A stretch of DNA of 64,000 bases from Tolypothrix tenuis PCC 7101 (lineage in GTDB: Bacteria; Cyanobacteriota; Cyanobacteriia; Cyanobacteriales; Nostocaceae), in assembly GCF_002368295.1 (NCBI RefSeq), contig NZ_AP018248.1, forward strand, positions 6,375,979 through 6,439,978, in the 5' to 3' direction. Shown here in pieces: positions 10,320 to 19,583 of this stretch. A model generated the notes under the pieces. It did not search any database, was not told where the DNA came from, and was given only the letters and a program-made list of their open reading frames with translations. The position numbers and the translations under genes were made by a program. Each line of letters opens with the position of its first letter. Position 1 is the first letter of the stretch.

Positions 10320-10413
10320 ATTAGAGCGTAGTGATTGCTGGTTAAGCTAATAAAATAATATAACAAATGTAGGGGCAAGGCATTGCTTTGCCCTCTAGAA
10401 TATATTGATATGT

Positions 10414-11358
10414 CTAATAGCTAGATTTAAATCTTAAACAGCTACCAAGATTTAGCATAACTGAGCCAACTAAAATTATAAATCCAATTAATTGAATTGG
10501 CATAATTGATTCATGGAGAATTGACACATTGAACATGAGTGAAAATAGAGGAGTTAGCAATGCAATCATTGAACATATTTGTGTTGAGTTGAGATGCAAT
10601 GCTTGATTCCATAGTAAAGAAGCAATCGTGTTAGGAAATACAGCTAAATAGATAATCCCAAGCCATTGAGTAGAAGTTAATGTTAATGTCAACCCAAATG
10701 CTGGTACTAAACCGAGTAAAAACAACAAGCCAAATAAGTTAAACAGAAACATTCCTGCATCTGGATCAAAATTTTTGTGCTTAATCAACACACAAAATAA
10801 AGCCCAAGTTGTTGCTGCTGTTAATGTTGCAGCAGTACCAAGATTTAATTGAATAGCCAATATTTGATTTTTGGCAATCAACAAATAAACTCCCGCACAA
10901 CCTGTTATCAGCAACAAAACGGATTTGCGAGATAACCTCTCATGAAACCACAAGGCTCCAAAGAATGTCATCAGCAATGGATAGATATAAAACATTACAA
11001 CCACCTGTGAAGCAGGCAGAAGTTGATAGCCTTTTAATCCGCATATTTGCTGAATACCCATACCCATAATTCCAGCAATTACGAAGAAAAACTGCTGTTT
11101 TTTCCATTCTTTTTGCAGAATTACCAATTTTTTCTGCCTGACAATGTTAATACCAAGAACGCAAGTTGACAAGAAAGTAACATATAGCGTTGTAGTAAAA
11201 CTATCGAGATGTGGCACAGTTAATTTGAAAGTTACACCAATTGTTGCCCAAATCAAAATAGCTAACAATGCATATAGCAGACCTTTAAAACCGAAAGCAG
11301 ACTTTTTTAAGTAATCTATTGTCATAATCATTGACTTATTTGTGTAGCCTACTTTCAT
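10414..11358 (-). CDS. EamA / DMT family permease
   Basis: 314-residue membrane protein with about ten hydrophobic segments arranged as two repeats of five, the drug/metabolite transporter (EamA) pattern. The first EamA half starts LYALLAILIWATIGVTFK; the second begins near LTAATTWALFCVLI. The segment LHESIMPIQLIGFIILVG near the end is the usual EamA C-terminal signature. Charged residues are confined to short loops. Such proteins export amino acids, nucleotide-sugars or drugs, and the substrate cannot be inferred here. A shorter start at the in-frame ATG ten or twelve codons in is possible. No partner gene is adjacent. Confidence 0.85.
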   Translation of the reverse strand: MKVGYTNKSMIMTIDYLKKSAFGFKGLLYALLAILIWATIGVTFKLTVPHLDSFTTTLYVTFLSTCVLGINIVRQKKLVILQKEWKKQQFFFVIAGIMGMGIQQICGLKGYQLLPASQVVVMFYIYPLLMTFFGALWFHERLSRKSVLLLITGCAGVYLLIAKNQILAIQLNLGTAATLTAATTWALFCVLIKHKNFDPDAGMFLFNLFGLLFLLGLVPAFGLTLTLTSTQWLGIIYLAVFPNTIASLLWNQALHLNSTQICSMIALLTPLFSLMFNVSILHESIMPIQLIGFIILVGSVMLNLGSCLRFKSSY

Positions 11359-11761
11359 AAGTCAAGATTTAACAATGGTCAATAGTCATAATAGATTTAA
11401 GCAAGATTTAGCGTATAGCAATCTCTTGCTTAAATTGCTCGTAATCGGCTATTTAGAAAATTAATTGCTGCTTCAACAATTAGATGACTGCATAAGTCAA
11501 AAATTCCACCCCTTGACTTGCCAATCTTTACAATGATGATTATTGCTATTTCTTACTATAAGACTCGTATTTTATTTTTTAATTACCCGAAAATTCCCAA
11601 AAATTAGCCTCGCCATTAGCGAACAAAAGACCCGTTGCTCACTAGAGAATAGGGAATAGTTAACTCTATTTTCTTGCTCGTGGAAAATCAAGGTGCTAAA
11701 AATGGCTTTTGGGTATAAACTAAAACCAAATTTCCGAGAAATTAGTTATTAGGTGCAATTA
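11359..11761. other. Intergenic region, nothing recognised
   Basis: About 400 AT-rich bases between divergent genes. A fragment TATAAGACTCGTATTTTATTT resembles the left part of the dispersed repeat described near 5.56 and 53.2 kb. I see no RNA gene or coding frame. Confidence 0.4.
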
Positions 11762-12295
11762 ATGTCTACTGCTACGGTTAAAGCCTGTAGTTTGGGGCGC
11801 AACATTTATCTTAACGTCCACAGCTTTGGCAGAGCGATCGCTTTATTTATGATGCTGTGGGGGTGTACAGCGCCAGGCTTTAATGCCTCTAATTTAACTT
11901 GGAAAACTTATCTCAATACACGTTATAACTTTGAGTTTCCCTACCCTAGTAACTGGAATGCTTTACCACCACCAGAAAATAATGATGGAATAGTTTTTGT
12001 TTCCCCGCAAGATGAATCAGTAAAAATTCGGTCTTGGGCAGGTAATCAGCTACCAGCATCTTTGAATCCAGACCAGAACGCCAAAATCACAGTCAATCCC
12101 AACTTTCAAAATGCTCAAGGAATATCTGGGGTTTTAGTTGTAGAAGTAGGTCAAAAAGAAAGTTCCATGACCCTAACCATCACTCAAGGTCAAATTAAAT
12201 ACTACTGGCGAGGACAAAGCCAAAGCCAAGATTTTACTGATTACTACCACTTGTTTTATTACATAGCCCAGCAATATAAGGTGCCAAAGCAATAA
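11762..12295 (+). CDS. Putative lipoprotein, PsbP-like segment
   Basis: About 177 residues. A hydrophobic stretch ending in the lipobox LWGC near residue 34 suggests a lipoprotein. The mature part opens with a YLNTRYNFEFPYPSNW segment resembling the start of PsbP-type domains (Y-x-F-x-YP-x-W), followed by mixed beta/alpha sequence and a WRGQ-rich end. The ATG used here lies three codons downstream of an in-frame GTG; either could be used. It sits between a permease on the opposite strand and sqdB, separated from the latter by tandem repeats, so no operon link is implied. Function unknown; the PsbP resemblance is a motif impression. Confidence 0.6.
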   Translation: MSTATVKACSLGRNIYLNVHSFGRAIALFMMLWGCTAPGFNASNLTWKTYLNTRYNFEFPYPSNWNALPPPENNDGIVFVSPQDESVKIRSWAGNQLPASLNPDQNAKITVNPNFQNAQGISGVLVVEVGQKESSMTLTITQGQIKYYWRGQSQSQDFTDYYHLFYYIAQQYKVPKQ

Positions 12296-12299
12296 TGGG

Positions 12300-12460
12300 C
12301 ATGGGGCATTGGGCATGGGTAATTGGTAATCGGTAATTGGTAATTGGTAATGAGTAATGAGTAATGAGTAATTGGAATATCTCCCAGTCCCCAATACCCA
12401 ATCCCCAGTCCCCAGTCCCCAACCCCCAGTCCCCAATACCCAATCCCCAATTTTCACCCT
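12300..12460. repeat. Short tandem repeats (GGTAATT/GAGTAAT block and CCCCAGT block)
   Basis: Two adjacent heptamer-type arrays: about ten units of GGTAATT, GGTAATC or GAGTAAT, then about ten units of CCCCAGT or CCCAATA. These are the STRR arrays typical of heterocystous cyanobacteria. Repetitive open frames on the minus strand here are not genes. Confidence 0.92.
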
Positions 12461-12525
12461 TTAGGTAGTTGAGCGGTGACACAAACCTGGTAGATTTAGC
12501 TTACAGCGAGTGAAAACAGGTAAAA

Positions 12526-13680
12526 ATGAAAGTCCTGGTTATTGGTGGCGATGGGTATTGTGGTTGGGCAACTGCTCTTTACCTTTCAAATCAAGGTTAC
12601 GAAGTTGGGATTTTAGATAGTTTAGTGCGGCGGCACTGGGATAACGAGCTTGGTGTCGAAACTCTTACTCCGATCGCGCCAATTCAGCAACGTCTCCAGC
12701 GCTGGTACGATTTAACTGGTAAATCCATAGACTTGTTTGTTGGCGATATCACTAACTATGAATTCCTCCATAAAGCGCTGCACAAATTCCAACCCAGCGC
12801 TATAGTCCATTTTGGGGAACAGCGTTCGGCTCCATTTTCCATGATTGACCGCGAACACGCCGTTGTGACTCAGGTCAATAATGTAGTCGGCACTTTGAAT
12901 TTGCTCTATGCGATGCGGGAAGATTTTCCTGATTGTCATCTTGTGAAGTTAGGGACAATGGGTGAATATGGTACTCCCAATATCGACATTGAAGAAGGCT
13001 ATATCACCATTGAACATAATGGTCGCAAAGATACATTACCTTATCCCAAACAGCCAGGTTCAATGTATCACCTCAGTAAAGTGCATGACAGTCACAATAT
13101 CCATTTTGCTTGTCGGATTTGGGGACTGCGCGCTACAGACTTGAATCAAGGCGTGGTTTATGGCGTTTTAACCGAAGAAACGGGAATGGATGAAATGTTG
13201 ATCAACCGCCTGGATTATGATGGCGTGTTTGGTACAGCACTCAACCGCTTCTGCATTCAAGCAGCTATTGGTCATCCTCTGACTGTTTACGGTAAAGGCG
13301 GACAAACACGCGGCTTTTTGGATATTCGGGATACAGTAAGGTGTGTAGAATTAGCGATCGCTAATCCTGCTCAAGCTGGTGAATTCCGTGTCTTCAACCA
13401 ATTCACTGAACAATTTAGCGTTGGTGATTTGGCAATCATGGTGAAGAAAGCCGGCAATGCTATGGGAATCAATGTGGATATTAATCATCTAGATAATCCC
13501 AGAGTTGAGAAAGAAGAGCATTATTTCAACGCTAAAAACACCAAGCTGTTGGATTTAGGCTTACAGCCTCACTATCTCTCTGATTCTCTTCTCGATTCTC
13601 TATTAAACTTTGCCATCAAATATCAAAACCGAGTCGATCAAAAGCAAATTCTGCCTAAAGTCTCTTGGCATAGAAAATAG
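12526..13680 (+). CDS. sqdB: UDP-sulfoquinovose synthase
   Basis: 384-residue short-chain dehydrogenase-like enzyme that makes UDP-sulfoquinovose from UDP-glucose and sulfite, the head-group donor for the thylakoid sulfolipid SQDG. The N-terminal Rossmann motif is GGDGYCGWATA, followed by the SqdB-specific SLVRRHWDNELG. Catalytic candidates are visible: Thr and Glu in KLGTMGEYGTPN and the YxxxK pair in MYHLSKVHD. The C-terminal region has the conserved GQTRGFLDIRDTVRC. Length is normal for the family. The partner sqdX lies downstream, with a DUF4291 gene between. ATG start with an A-rich upstream region. Confidence 0.97.
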   Translation: MKVLVIGGDGYCGWATALYLSNQGYEVGILDSLVRRHWDNELGVETLTPIAPIQQRLQRWYDLTGKSIDLFVGDITNYEFLHKALHKFQPSAIVHFGEQRSAPFSMIDREHAVVTQVNNVVGTLNLLYAMREDFPDCHLVKLGTMGEYGTPNIDIEEGYITIEHNGRKDTLPYPKQPGSMYHLSKVHDSHNIHFACRIWGLRATDLNQGVVYGVLTEETGMDEMLINRLDYDGVFGTALNRFCIQAAIGHPLTVYGKGGQTRGFLDIRDTVRCVELAIANPAQAGEFRVFNQFTEQFSVGDLAIMVKKAGNAMGINVDINHLDNPRVEKEEHYFNAKNTKLLDLGLQPHYLSDSLLDSLLNFAIKYQNRVDQKQILPKVSWHRK

Positions 13681-13783
13681 GCTTAAGTAATTCGTAATTT
13701 CCAAGTCGTAATTCGTAGTTACAACTAATGGATAGCAGCTATCCATTTAGGGACTTCCAAATAAAAAAATATCCCAGTATTTA

Positions 13784-13843
13784 TTGTGGGGTGGACATCT
13801 TGTCCGCCCAGTTTATGTGGCAGGCAAGATGCCCGCCCCACAA
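13784..13843. repeat. Palindromic repeat (TTGTGGGG ... CCCCACAA)
   Basis: Terminal inverted repeats TTGTGGGG / CCCCACAA with an inner inverted pair GGACATCTTGTCCGCC and GGCAAGATGCCCGCC. A fragment of the same family (GGGCATCTTGCCCGCTCA) appears near 34.24 kb. It lies between sqdB and the DUF4291 gene and could attenuate read-through. Confidence 0.8.
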
Positions 13844-13965
13844 GAGGGAATAATTTATTTCTTGAAAATCCCTTAAACCTTGTCAATTTTGAAAACTATA
13901 GTTTTCAACGTAGACACTGTTCAATTACGAATTACGAACTACGAATTACGAATTATTCATTATTT

Positions 13966-14610
13966 ATGCGGCTGATAACAGAATCTTATTTAAATCAAGT
14001 AAGTCGCTGGCCTCAGACTGGTCGTCACATTCTAGCCCAATATGATGACCAGTCAATTGTTGTTTATCAAGCATATCGTCCAGCTATTGGTTATTTCGCC
14101 GCCACTCATGGTTATTTTGGCGGCGAATTTAATTTTGATCGTATGAGTTGGATCAAGCCTAATTTTTTATGGATGATGTATCGTTCCGGATGGGGTATAA
14201 AAACTGAGCAAGAAGTAGTATTAGCTATTTGGATTCAACGTTGGGCTTTTGAAGAAATGTTGTCATCTGCAGTGCATTCTACTTTTATTCCCGAACTATA
14301 TCCCAGTGAAACTACTTGGAAATCAGCGCTAAAAGAATCACAAGTACGATTGCAATGGGACCCAGATCATCACCCATCTGGTGCTAAATTAGAACGGCGT
14401 GCTATTCAGATAGGGCTACGCGGAAAATTCTTAGCTAATTATGCCAAAGATTGGATCTTGCATATTGAAGATATCTCTGATTTTGTCCAACAACAGCGGC
14501 AAAACATTAATTCTGACTGCGCGCAATTGATTACGCCACAGGAGACAGTTTACTCTGTGAGTGATCAACAAACGCAAAAGCAGCTGGGATTATCAGCCTG
14601 GACTGAATAG
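13966..14610 (+). CDS. DUF4291 family protein
   Basis: 214 residues from an ATG directly after a run of AATTACGA repeats; the frame stays open farther upstream but only through repeat sequence, so this start is preferred. Recognisable family features are ILAQYDDQSIVVYQAYRP near the N-terminus, the RMSWIKPNFLWMMYRSGW block near residue 70, VRLQWDPDHHP near 140 and the RRAIQIGLRG segment. No signal peptide or membrane segment. It ends six bases before the sqdX ATG, so the two are probably co-transcribed. The biochemical role of DUF4291 is not established to my knowledge, and a link to sulfolipid synthesis is suggested by position only. Confidence 0.82.
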   Translation: MRLITESYLNQVSRWPQTGRHILAQYDDQSIVVYQAYRPAIGYFAATHGYFGGEFNFDRMSWIKPNFLWMMYRSGWGIKTEQEVVLAIWIQRWAFEEMLSSAVHSTFIPELYPSETTWKSALKESQVRLQWDPDHHPSGAKLERRAIQIGLRGKFLANYAKDWILHIEDISDFVQQQRQNINSDCAQLITPQETVYSVSDQQTQKQLGLSAWTE

Positions 14611-14616
14611 TATTTT

Positions 14617-15753
14617 ATGAGAATTGCTCTATTCACTGAAACCTTTTTGCCCAAGGTTGACGGTATTGTAACGCGCTTGCGTCATACCGTTGACCATCTA
14701 CAGCGTCATGGAAATCAAGTTTTAGTGGTTGCCCCCGAAGGCGGGATCACCGAACATAAAGGAGCTAAAGTTTACGGCGTGACTGGCTTTCCCTTGCCAT
14801 TGTATCCAGAATTAAAAATGGCATTGCCTCGCCCAGCCATAGGTTACGCTTTAGAGGAGTTTAAGCCAGATATTATTCATGTCGTCAATCCAGCAGTTTT
14901 GGGTCTATCTGGCATATTCTACAGCAAAATACTCAAAATTCCTTTAGTAGCCTCTTACCATACTCATTTACCCCAATATCTCCAGCATTACGGCTTAGGA
15001 ATGTTAGAAGGCTTGCTTTGGGAATTGCTAAAAGCTGGACATAATCAAGCAGAGTTAAATCTATGTACTTCCACTGCAATGATGGCAGAATTGACAGCAC
15101 ATGGCATTGAACGAGTAGATTTGTGGCAAAGAGGGGTGGATACAGAATTATTTCATCCTAGTTTAGCCAGTGCCGAAATGCGATCGCTTTTATCGCAAAA
15201 TCACCCAGAAAGCCCTTTGCTACTTTATGTTGGTCGCTTATCTGCGGAAAAAGAAATTGAGCGCATCAAACCGATTTTAGAAGCAATTCCCCAAGCGCGC
15301 TTGGCATTGGTCGGAGATGGCCCCCATCGGCAAGCCCTAGAAAAGCACTTTGCAGGCACAAACACCAACTTTGTTGGCTATCTCATGGGTCGGGAATTAG
15401 GTTCGGCTTTTGCGAGTGCTGATGCCTTTATTTTTCCTTCCCGTACAGAGACACTAGGATTAGTGTTATTAGAAGCAATGGCAGCCGGTTGCCCAGTGGT
15501 AGCAGCTCGTTCTGGAGGAATTCCTGATATTGTTACAGATGGGGTCAACGGCTATCTTTTTGAGCCGACAGCAAATATTCAAGGTGCAATTACCGCTACT
15601 GTTCGCCTGTTACAAGAGAAACAAGAATGTGACCTGATCCGTCAAAATGCTCGTAAAGAAGCTGAAAAATGGGGATGGGCAAACGCCACTCGCCAGTTAC
15701 AGGATTACTATGAAAAAGTGATTTACGCGCAACAATTGACAGCAGCCATCTGA
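14617..15753 (+). CDS. sqdX: SQDG synthase (sulfoquinovosyltransferase)
   Basis: 378-residue GT4-family glycosyltransferase that moves sulfoquinovose from UDP-sulfoquinovose to diacylglycerol, the last step of sulfolipid synthesis at the membrane. The N-terminal lobe has FTETFLPKVDGIVTRL, characteristic of the SqdX group; the C-terminal lobe has LLYVGRLSAEKEIERI and the donor-binding segment FPSRTETLGLVLLEAMAAG with the E-x7-E pattern. No membrane segment, consistent with peripheral attachment. It starts six bases after the DUF4291 stop, and sqdB is a kilobase upstream, so all three may be one transcription unit interrupted by a palindromic repeat. Confidence 0.96.
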   Translation: MRIALFTETFLPKVDGIVTRLRHTVDHLQRHGNQVLVVAPEGGITEHKGAKVYGVTGFPLPLYPELKMALPRPAIGYALEEFKPDIIHVVNPAVLGLSGIFYSKILKIPLVASYHTHLPQYLQHYGLGMLEGLLWELLKAGHNQAELNLCTSTAMMAELTAHGIERVDLWQRGVDTELFHPSLASAEMRSLLSQNHPESPLLLYVGRLSAEKEIERIKPILEAIPQARLALVGDGPHRQALEKHFAGTNTNFVGYLMGRELGSAFASADAFIFPSRTETLGLVLLEAMAAGCPVVAARSGGIPDIVTDGVNGYLFEPTANIQGAITATVRLLQEKQECDLIRQNARKEAEKWGWANATRQLQDYYEKVIYAQQLTAAI

Positions 15754-15799
15754 TAAAAATTTAACAGTCCCAACATTAGCAACAAGTCTTCAAATTCTT

Positions 15800-15960
15800 C
15801 AAGAGTCAAGGGTCAAGAGTCAAGGGTCAAGAGTCAAAAGTCAAACATATTTCTTAATTTTGAATTTTGAATTTTGAATTTTGAATTGTTTGCCCCTTGT
15901 CTCCCAATCCCCAGTCCCCAGTCCCCATTCCCCATTCCCCATTCCCCATTCCCCAGTCCT
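15800..15960. repeat. Three STRR arrays in series
   Basis: Units of GGTCAAGAGTCAA, then four units of TTTTGAA, then units of CCCCAGT and CCCCATT. The last array ends only a base before the adenylate cyclase ATG, so the ribosome-binding region of that gene is made of repeat sequence. Confidence 0.9.
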
Positions 15961-15961
15961 C

Positions 15962-18559
15962 ATGACACTCCCTAATCCTGGTAGCGTCTTGGCTACATTA
16001 ACCGAACTCACTCAAGTCAATCGTACCCACGCTTTATTGCGTCGTGTGAAAGACCTTTCTGTTAACGAATTTGTTTGTTTATTAGATTTTATTACTGCGG
16101 AATTTCAGCAATTTCTGAGAGCAATTGAATTAATCAATAATGAAGCTCTAGAAACTATGTTGGAAAAAGTTCTAGAAGCAATCACATTAAAAATAGGTCA
16201 AATTCTGCAAGCAGAACATACGGCGATTTTTTTAGTGGATTATGATAAAAATCAATTGTGGTCAAAAGTTCCCCAGGATAATACACAAAAATTTTTAGAA
16301 ATTCGTACGCCCATTACAGTTGGAATTCCTGGTCACGTTGCCAGTACTGGACAATATTTAAATATAGCTGAAACTTCTACTCATCCCTTATTTAGCCCAG
16401 AATTAGAAAAGCAAATGGGCTATAAAATTCATAATATTTTATGTATGCCAGTTGTGAGCAGCAAAAATCAAACTGTAGCTGTAGTACAACTGGCAAATAA
16501 AGCTGGCGATTTGCCATTTAATCAAGATGATGAAGAACGATTTCGGGATTTTGCTGCTTCGATTGGGATCATATTAGAAAGTTGTCAAACTTTTTATGTA
16601 GCAGCCCGCAACCAACGGGGAGCAACAGCACTTTTAAGGGCAACCCAAACTCTAGGGCAAAGCTTAGATTTAGAAGCAACTTTGCAAATAGTCATGGAGC
16701 AAGCCCGCATTTTAATGCAAGCAGATCGCAGTACTCTGTTTTTGCATCGTAAAGAAATGGGCGAACTTTGGACAAAGGTAGCCGCCGCCGCAGATGGTGC
16801 AAATACTATAGAAATCCGGATGCCCAGCAATCGCGGTATTGTTGGGTTTGTGGCTTCCACTGGGCAAGCTGTAAATATTCCTGATGCTTATAAAGACCCC
16901 CGGTTTGACCCAACGACAGATAGAAAAACTGGGTATGTAACTCGCAATATTTTGTGTTTGCCTGTGTTTAATTCTGCCAATGAATTAATTGGTGTAACAC
17001 AGTTAATTAATAAACAGCAAGGTAGTTTTACTGCCTCTGATGAAGAATTTATGCGAGCCTTTAATATCCAAGCTGGGATTGCTTTGGAAAATGCCCGTTT
17101 ATTTGAAAATGTGCTGTTAGAAAAACAGTATCAAAAAGACATTTTACAAAGTTTGTCTGATGCGGTGATTTCTACAGATATGGAAGGGAGAATTGTCACT
17201 ATTAATGATGCCGCATTAGCATTACTAGGTTGTCCTGTTAGAGATACAAATACAAAATCTAATAAGCGGTTGTGGGAACAAAATTTACTCGGCCGCCTGG
17301 TTTGGGAAGTGGTACCAATTGAAAATCTGCAAATGCGCTTGGAAGATAGTTTAAAAATAGGGGCTAAACATTATGTTCCCGAGCAAAGTTTGACTGTGGG
17401 GCTATATCCTATTCAAAGTTCTGAAACTAAGTCGCCCAGTGAAACTTCAGATGCAGGAGTTTGGACGCAGCATTTTATTTTGGCAGTCCGCGATCGCACT
17501 AATCCAGATGTGTTTATTCCCTGGAATCAACCACTGACTCCCCAATCGAAGTTTTTGAGTGCTAGCGAGGTACAAAAGTTAGAACGTAGCCTGAATTTAA
17601 CAGTAAATCCCTTAACTAACCCAGAAGGCGGCGTGAGAGGTGGCTTGGTGGTTTTAGAAGATATCAGCCGCGAAAAACGCATGAAAACTACCATGTACCG
17701 CTATCTCACCCCCCATGTAGCCGAACAGGTGATGGCTTTGGGGGAAGATGCTTTAATGGTGGGGGAACGCAAGGAAGTAACCATCTTATTTTCCGATATC
17801 CGCGGTTACACCACACTCACAGAAAATCTCGGGGCGGCGGAGGTGGTATCACTGCTGAACCAATATTTTGAAACGATGGTAGAAGCAGTATTTAACCATG
17901 AAGGTACTCTAGATAAGTTTATTGGTGATGCTTTAATGGCAGTATTTGGCGCACCCTTACCATTAACAGAAAATCACGCCTGGAGGTCTGTACAAGCAGC
18001 CTTAGATATGCGTCAACGCCTAGCAGAATTTAATCGACGGCGGATTATTCAATCACAACCACAAATTAATATTGGGATTGGTATTAGTTCGGGAGAAGTA
18101 GTTTCTGGTAACATCGGTTCTCACAAACGCATGGATTACACCGTCATCGGAGATGGGGTAAATTTAAGTTCCCGCTTGGAAGCTGTCACCAAAGAATATG
18201 GTTGTGACATTATTTTGAGCGAATTTACCTACCAACTGTGCAGCGATCGCATTTGGACGCGTCAGCTAGATAAAATCCGCGTCAAAGGTAAGTATCAAGC
18301 GGTAAATATCTATGAATTAATTGGCGATCGCACTCAACCCCTCGACGATGTAACCCAAGAATTTCTGTTTTATTACCAGTCGGGACGCATAGCTTACTTA
18401 GCAAGGAACTTTACCCGGGCGATCGCTTGCTTTGAAGCCGCAAAAAACCTCCGCCCCCATGACCAAGCAGTTAATATCCATATAGAACGCTCTTATAACT
18501 ACCAAAAAACACCACCCCACGATTCTTGGGATGGTGTCTGGACAATGACAAATAAATAG
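15962..18559 (+). CDS. Adenylate cyclase, GAF-GAF-PAS-cyclase (CyaB1 type)
   Basis: 865-residue class III cyclase. Order: GAF-A (about 60-205), GAF-B (about 237-385), a PAS-like segment with GRIVTINDAALALLG near 411, the catalytic domain from about 600 and a short TPR-like tail. Both GAF domains carry the NKFDE pattern of cyclic-nucleotide-binding GAFs (NKAGDLPFNQDDE and NKQQGSFTASDE), so allosteric activation by cAMP, as in Anabaena CyaB1, is likely. Metal-binding aspartates are in LFSDIRGYT and FIGDALMAVFG; MDYTVIGDGVNLSSR holds the transition-state Asn and Arg. The preferred ATG excludes 27 repeat-encoded residues. No membrane segments, so it should be cytosolic. Confidence 0.93.
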   Translation: MTLPNPGSVLATLTELTQVNRTHALLRRVKDLSVNEFVCLLDFITAEFQQFLRAIELINNEALETMLEKVLEAITLKIGQILQAEHTAIFLVDYDKNQLWSKVPQDNTQKFLEIRTPITVGIPGHVASTGQYLNIAETSTHPLFSPELEKQMGYKIHNILCMPVVSSKNQTVAVVQLANKAGDLPFNQDDEERFRDFAASIGIILESCQTFYVAARNQRGATALLRATQTLGQSLDLEATLQIVMEQARILMQADRSTLFLHRKEMGELWTKVAAAADGANTIEIRMPSNRGIVGFVASTGQAVNIPDAYKDPRFDPTTDRKTGYVTRNILCLPVFNSANELIGVTQLINKQQGSFTASDEEFMRAFNIQAGIALENARLFENVLLEKQYQKDILQSLSDAVISTDMEGRIVTINDAALALLGCPVRDTNTKSNKRLWEQNLLGRLVWEVVPIENLQMRLEDSLKIGAKHYVPEQSLTVGLYPIQSSETKSPSETSDAGVWTQHFILAVRDRTNPDVFIPWNQPLTPQSKFLSASEVQKLERSLNLTVNPLTNPEGGVRGGLVVLEDISREKRMKTTMYRYLTPHVAEQVMALGEDALMVGERKEVTILFSDIRGYTTLTENLGAAEVVSLLNQYFETMVEAVFNHEGTLDKFIGDALMAVFGAPLPLTENHAWRSVQAALDMRQRLAEFNRRRIIQSQPQINIGIGISSGEVVSGNIGSHKRMDYTVIGDGVNLSSRLEAVTKEYGCDIILSEFTYQLCSDRIWTRQLDKIRVKGKYQAVNIYELIGDRTQPLDDVTQEFLFYYQSGRIAYLARNFTRAIACFEAAKNLRPHDQAVNIHIERSYNYQKTPPHDSWDGVWTMTNK

Positions 18560-18726
18560 GGCATGGGGGATAGGGCATTGGGCATTTATTATTTGTTATT
18601 TCTCCTTCAGTTTCCTCTGCTTCTTCCTTTTTTGTTGTTTTCAAGTCAGCCATCAAGCAGATATACACCAGTTTTATAAAAATTCTTCTTACTAATCCCT
18701 AGTCCCTAATCCCTAGTCCCTAGTTC
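18560..18726. repeat. STRR arrays (GGGCATT and CCCTAGT units)
   Basis: GGGCATG/GGGCATT units follow the cyclase stop, and six to seven units of CCCTAGT or CCCTAAT precede the stop codon of the small gene on the other strand. Confidence 0.85.
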
Positions 18727-19014
18727 CTAGCTTTCTGGTGGTTGATCCTGATTATCTTGGTCATCCTGAAAAGGATTTTCACCAATTTTCAATTGTTTTT
18801 TTGTACGTTTTAATTGTTTCCACAGATCCTTGATTTGTTCGTATGCTTCTTCTGGTGGCAATTTCCCCCCGGTTTCTAAGTTACAAATGTAACTAACTCG
18901 TTGGGCAAATTCCTGTAGATTAGAATTGAAAACTAAGTTTTCTGGCTTCACTTGACCGTAGTAACGGCCACGAGGATAGAGAAAATCATCTTTGCTCACT
19001 ATATTTTTCTCCAC
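18727..19014 (-). CDS. Conserved cyanobacterial small protein (possibly DUF7219)
   Basis: 95 residues, soluble and charged. The core FLYPRGRYYGQVKPENLVF followed by LQEFAQRVSYICNLETGGK and EAYEQIKDLWKQLK looks like a small protein I associate with cyanobacteria (DUF7219), mostly helical after residue 30. The C-terminal 15 residues are an Asp/Gln-rich tail of low complexity. No cysteine cluster, signal peptide or membrane segment. It stands alone, convergent with the cyclase gene. The frame and composition support a real gene; the family name is from memory and the function is unknown. Confidence 0.7.
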   Translation of the reverse strand: MEKNIVSKDDFLYPRGRYYGQVKPENLVFNSNLQEFAQRVSYICNLETGGKLPPEEAYEQIKDLWKQLKRTKKQLKIGENPFQDDQDNQDQPPES

Positions 19015-19330
19015 TTATTCAACTCCCCCCTGTATCTATATTCTGAAGCTGAATCTCTAGCCAATCTACATCTGCGTTCTGTCCAGTCGGGAGTAATTAC
19101 AAAATTAAACCTCTCTGGTGTAAACCTTTTGGGTAAATTTGTCAATTTTGATAGTGCTAGGGATTATTAGGCTGACAATCATTAAATAGTAGGCTTAAAA
19201 ACAGATGTTTTATTAACGTACAAAAAGTAATATAGTTTACGCTCCTTTTGCTGTCCAATTCATTACATTTTAGTGCATCATTCATGAAATAACGCACATC
19301 ATTAAGTATACAGAAAGTATTATTAATAAT

Positions 19331-19373
19331 GTATTAATATATACTATAATGTGCTGAACATAAGATGTATTTT
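19331..19373 (+). promoter_or_regulatory. Possible NtcA-type promoter upstream of purC
   Basis: GTATTAATATATAC matches GTA-N8-TAC, and TATTTT, 23 bases further on, matches TA-N3-T at the spacing usual for NtcA-activated promoters. The surrounding 400 bases are very AT-rich, so a chance match is quite possible. It would leave a purC leader of about 200 bases. The rest of 19015-19583 shows nothing else. Confidence 0.3.
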
Positions 19374-19583
19374 TCTCTATTCATCAATAAATTTATATAG
19401 ATTGTCAAAAAATACTCTTGGTAGGTAGCGTAAATTACGCGAAATCTCGATGGGAGTTAGCCAACTGCCAGTGGTAAATCACCCCTGACTGATGAATCAT
19501 AGCTAATGACTATTAACTAAAGATAAAATGGTTAAGCCTCAAAAACCAAAATCTGCCCATCACCTGTAAATTTACTGCCAACC

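Noticed and set aside
12173..12482. Three minus-strand frames rich in Gly, Leu, Trp and Tyr
   Set aside because: Translation of tandem repeats in three frames.
15800..15960. Could the tandem arrays be CRISPR?
   Set aside because: Units are 7-8 bases, directly adjacent with no spacers, and no cas genes are in the window.
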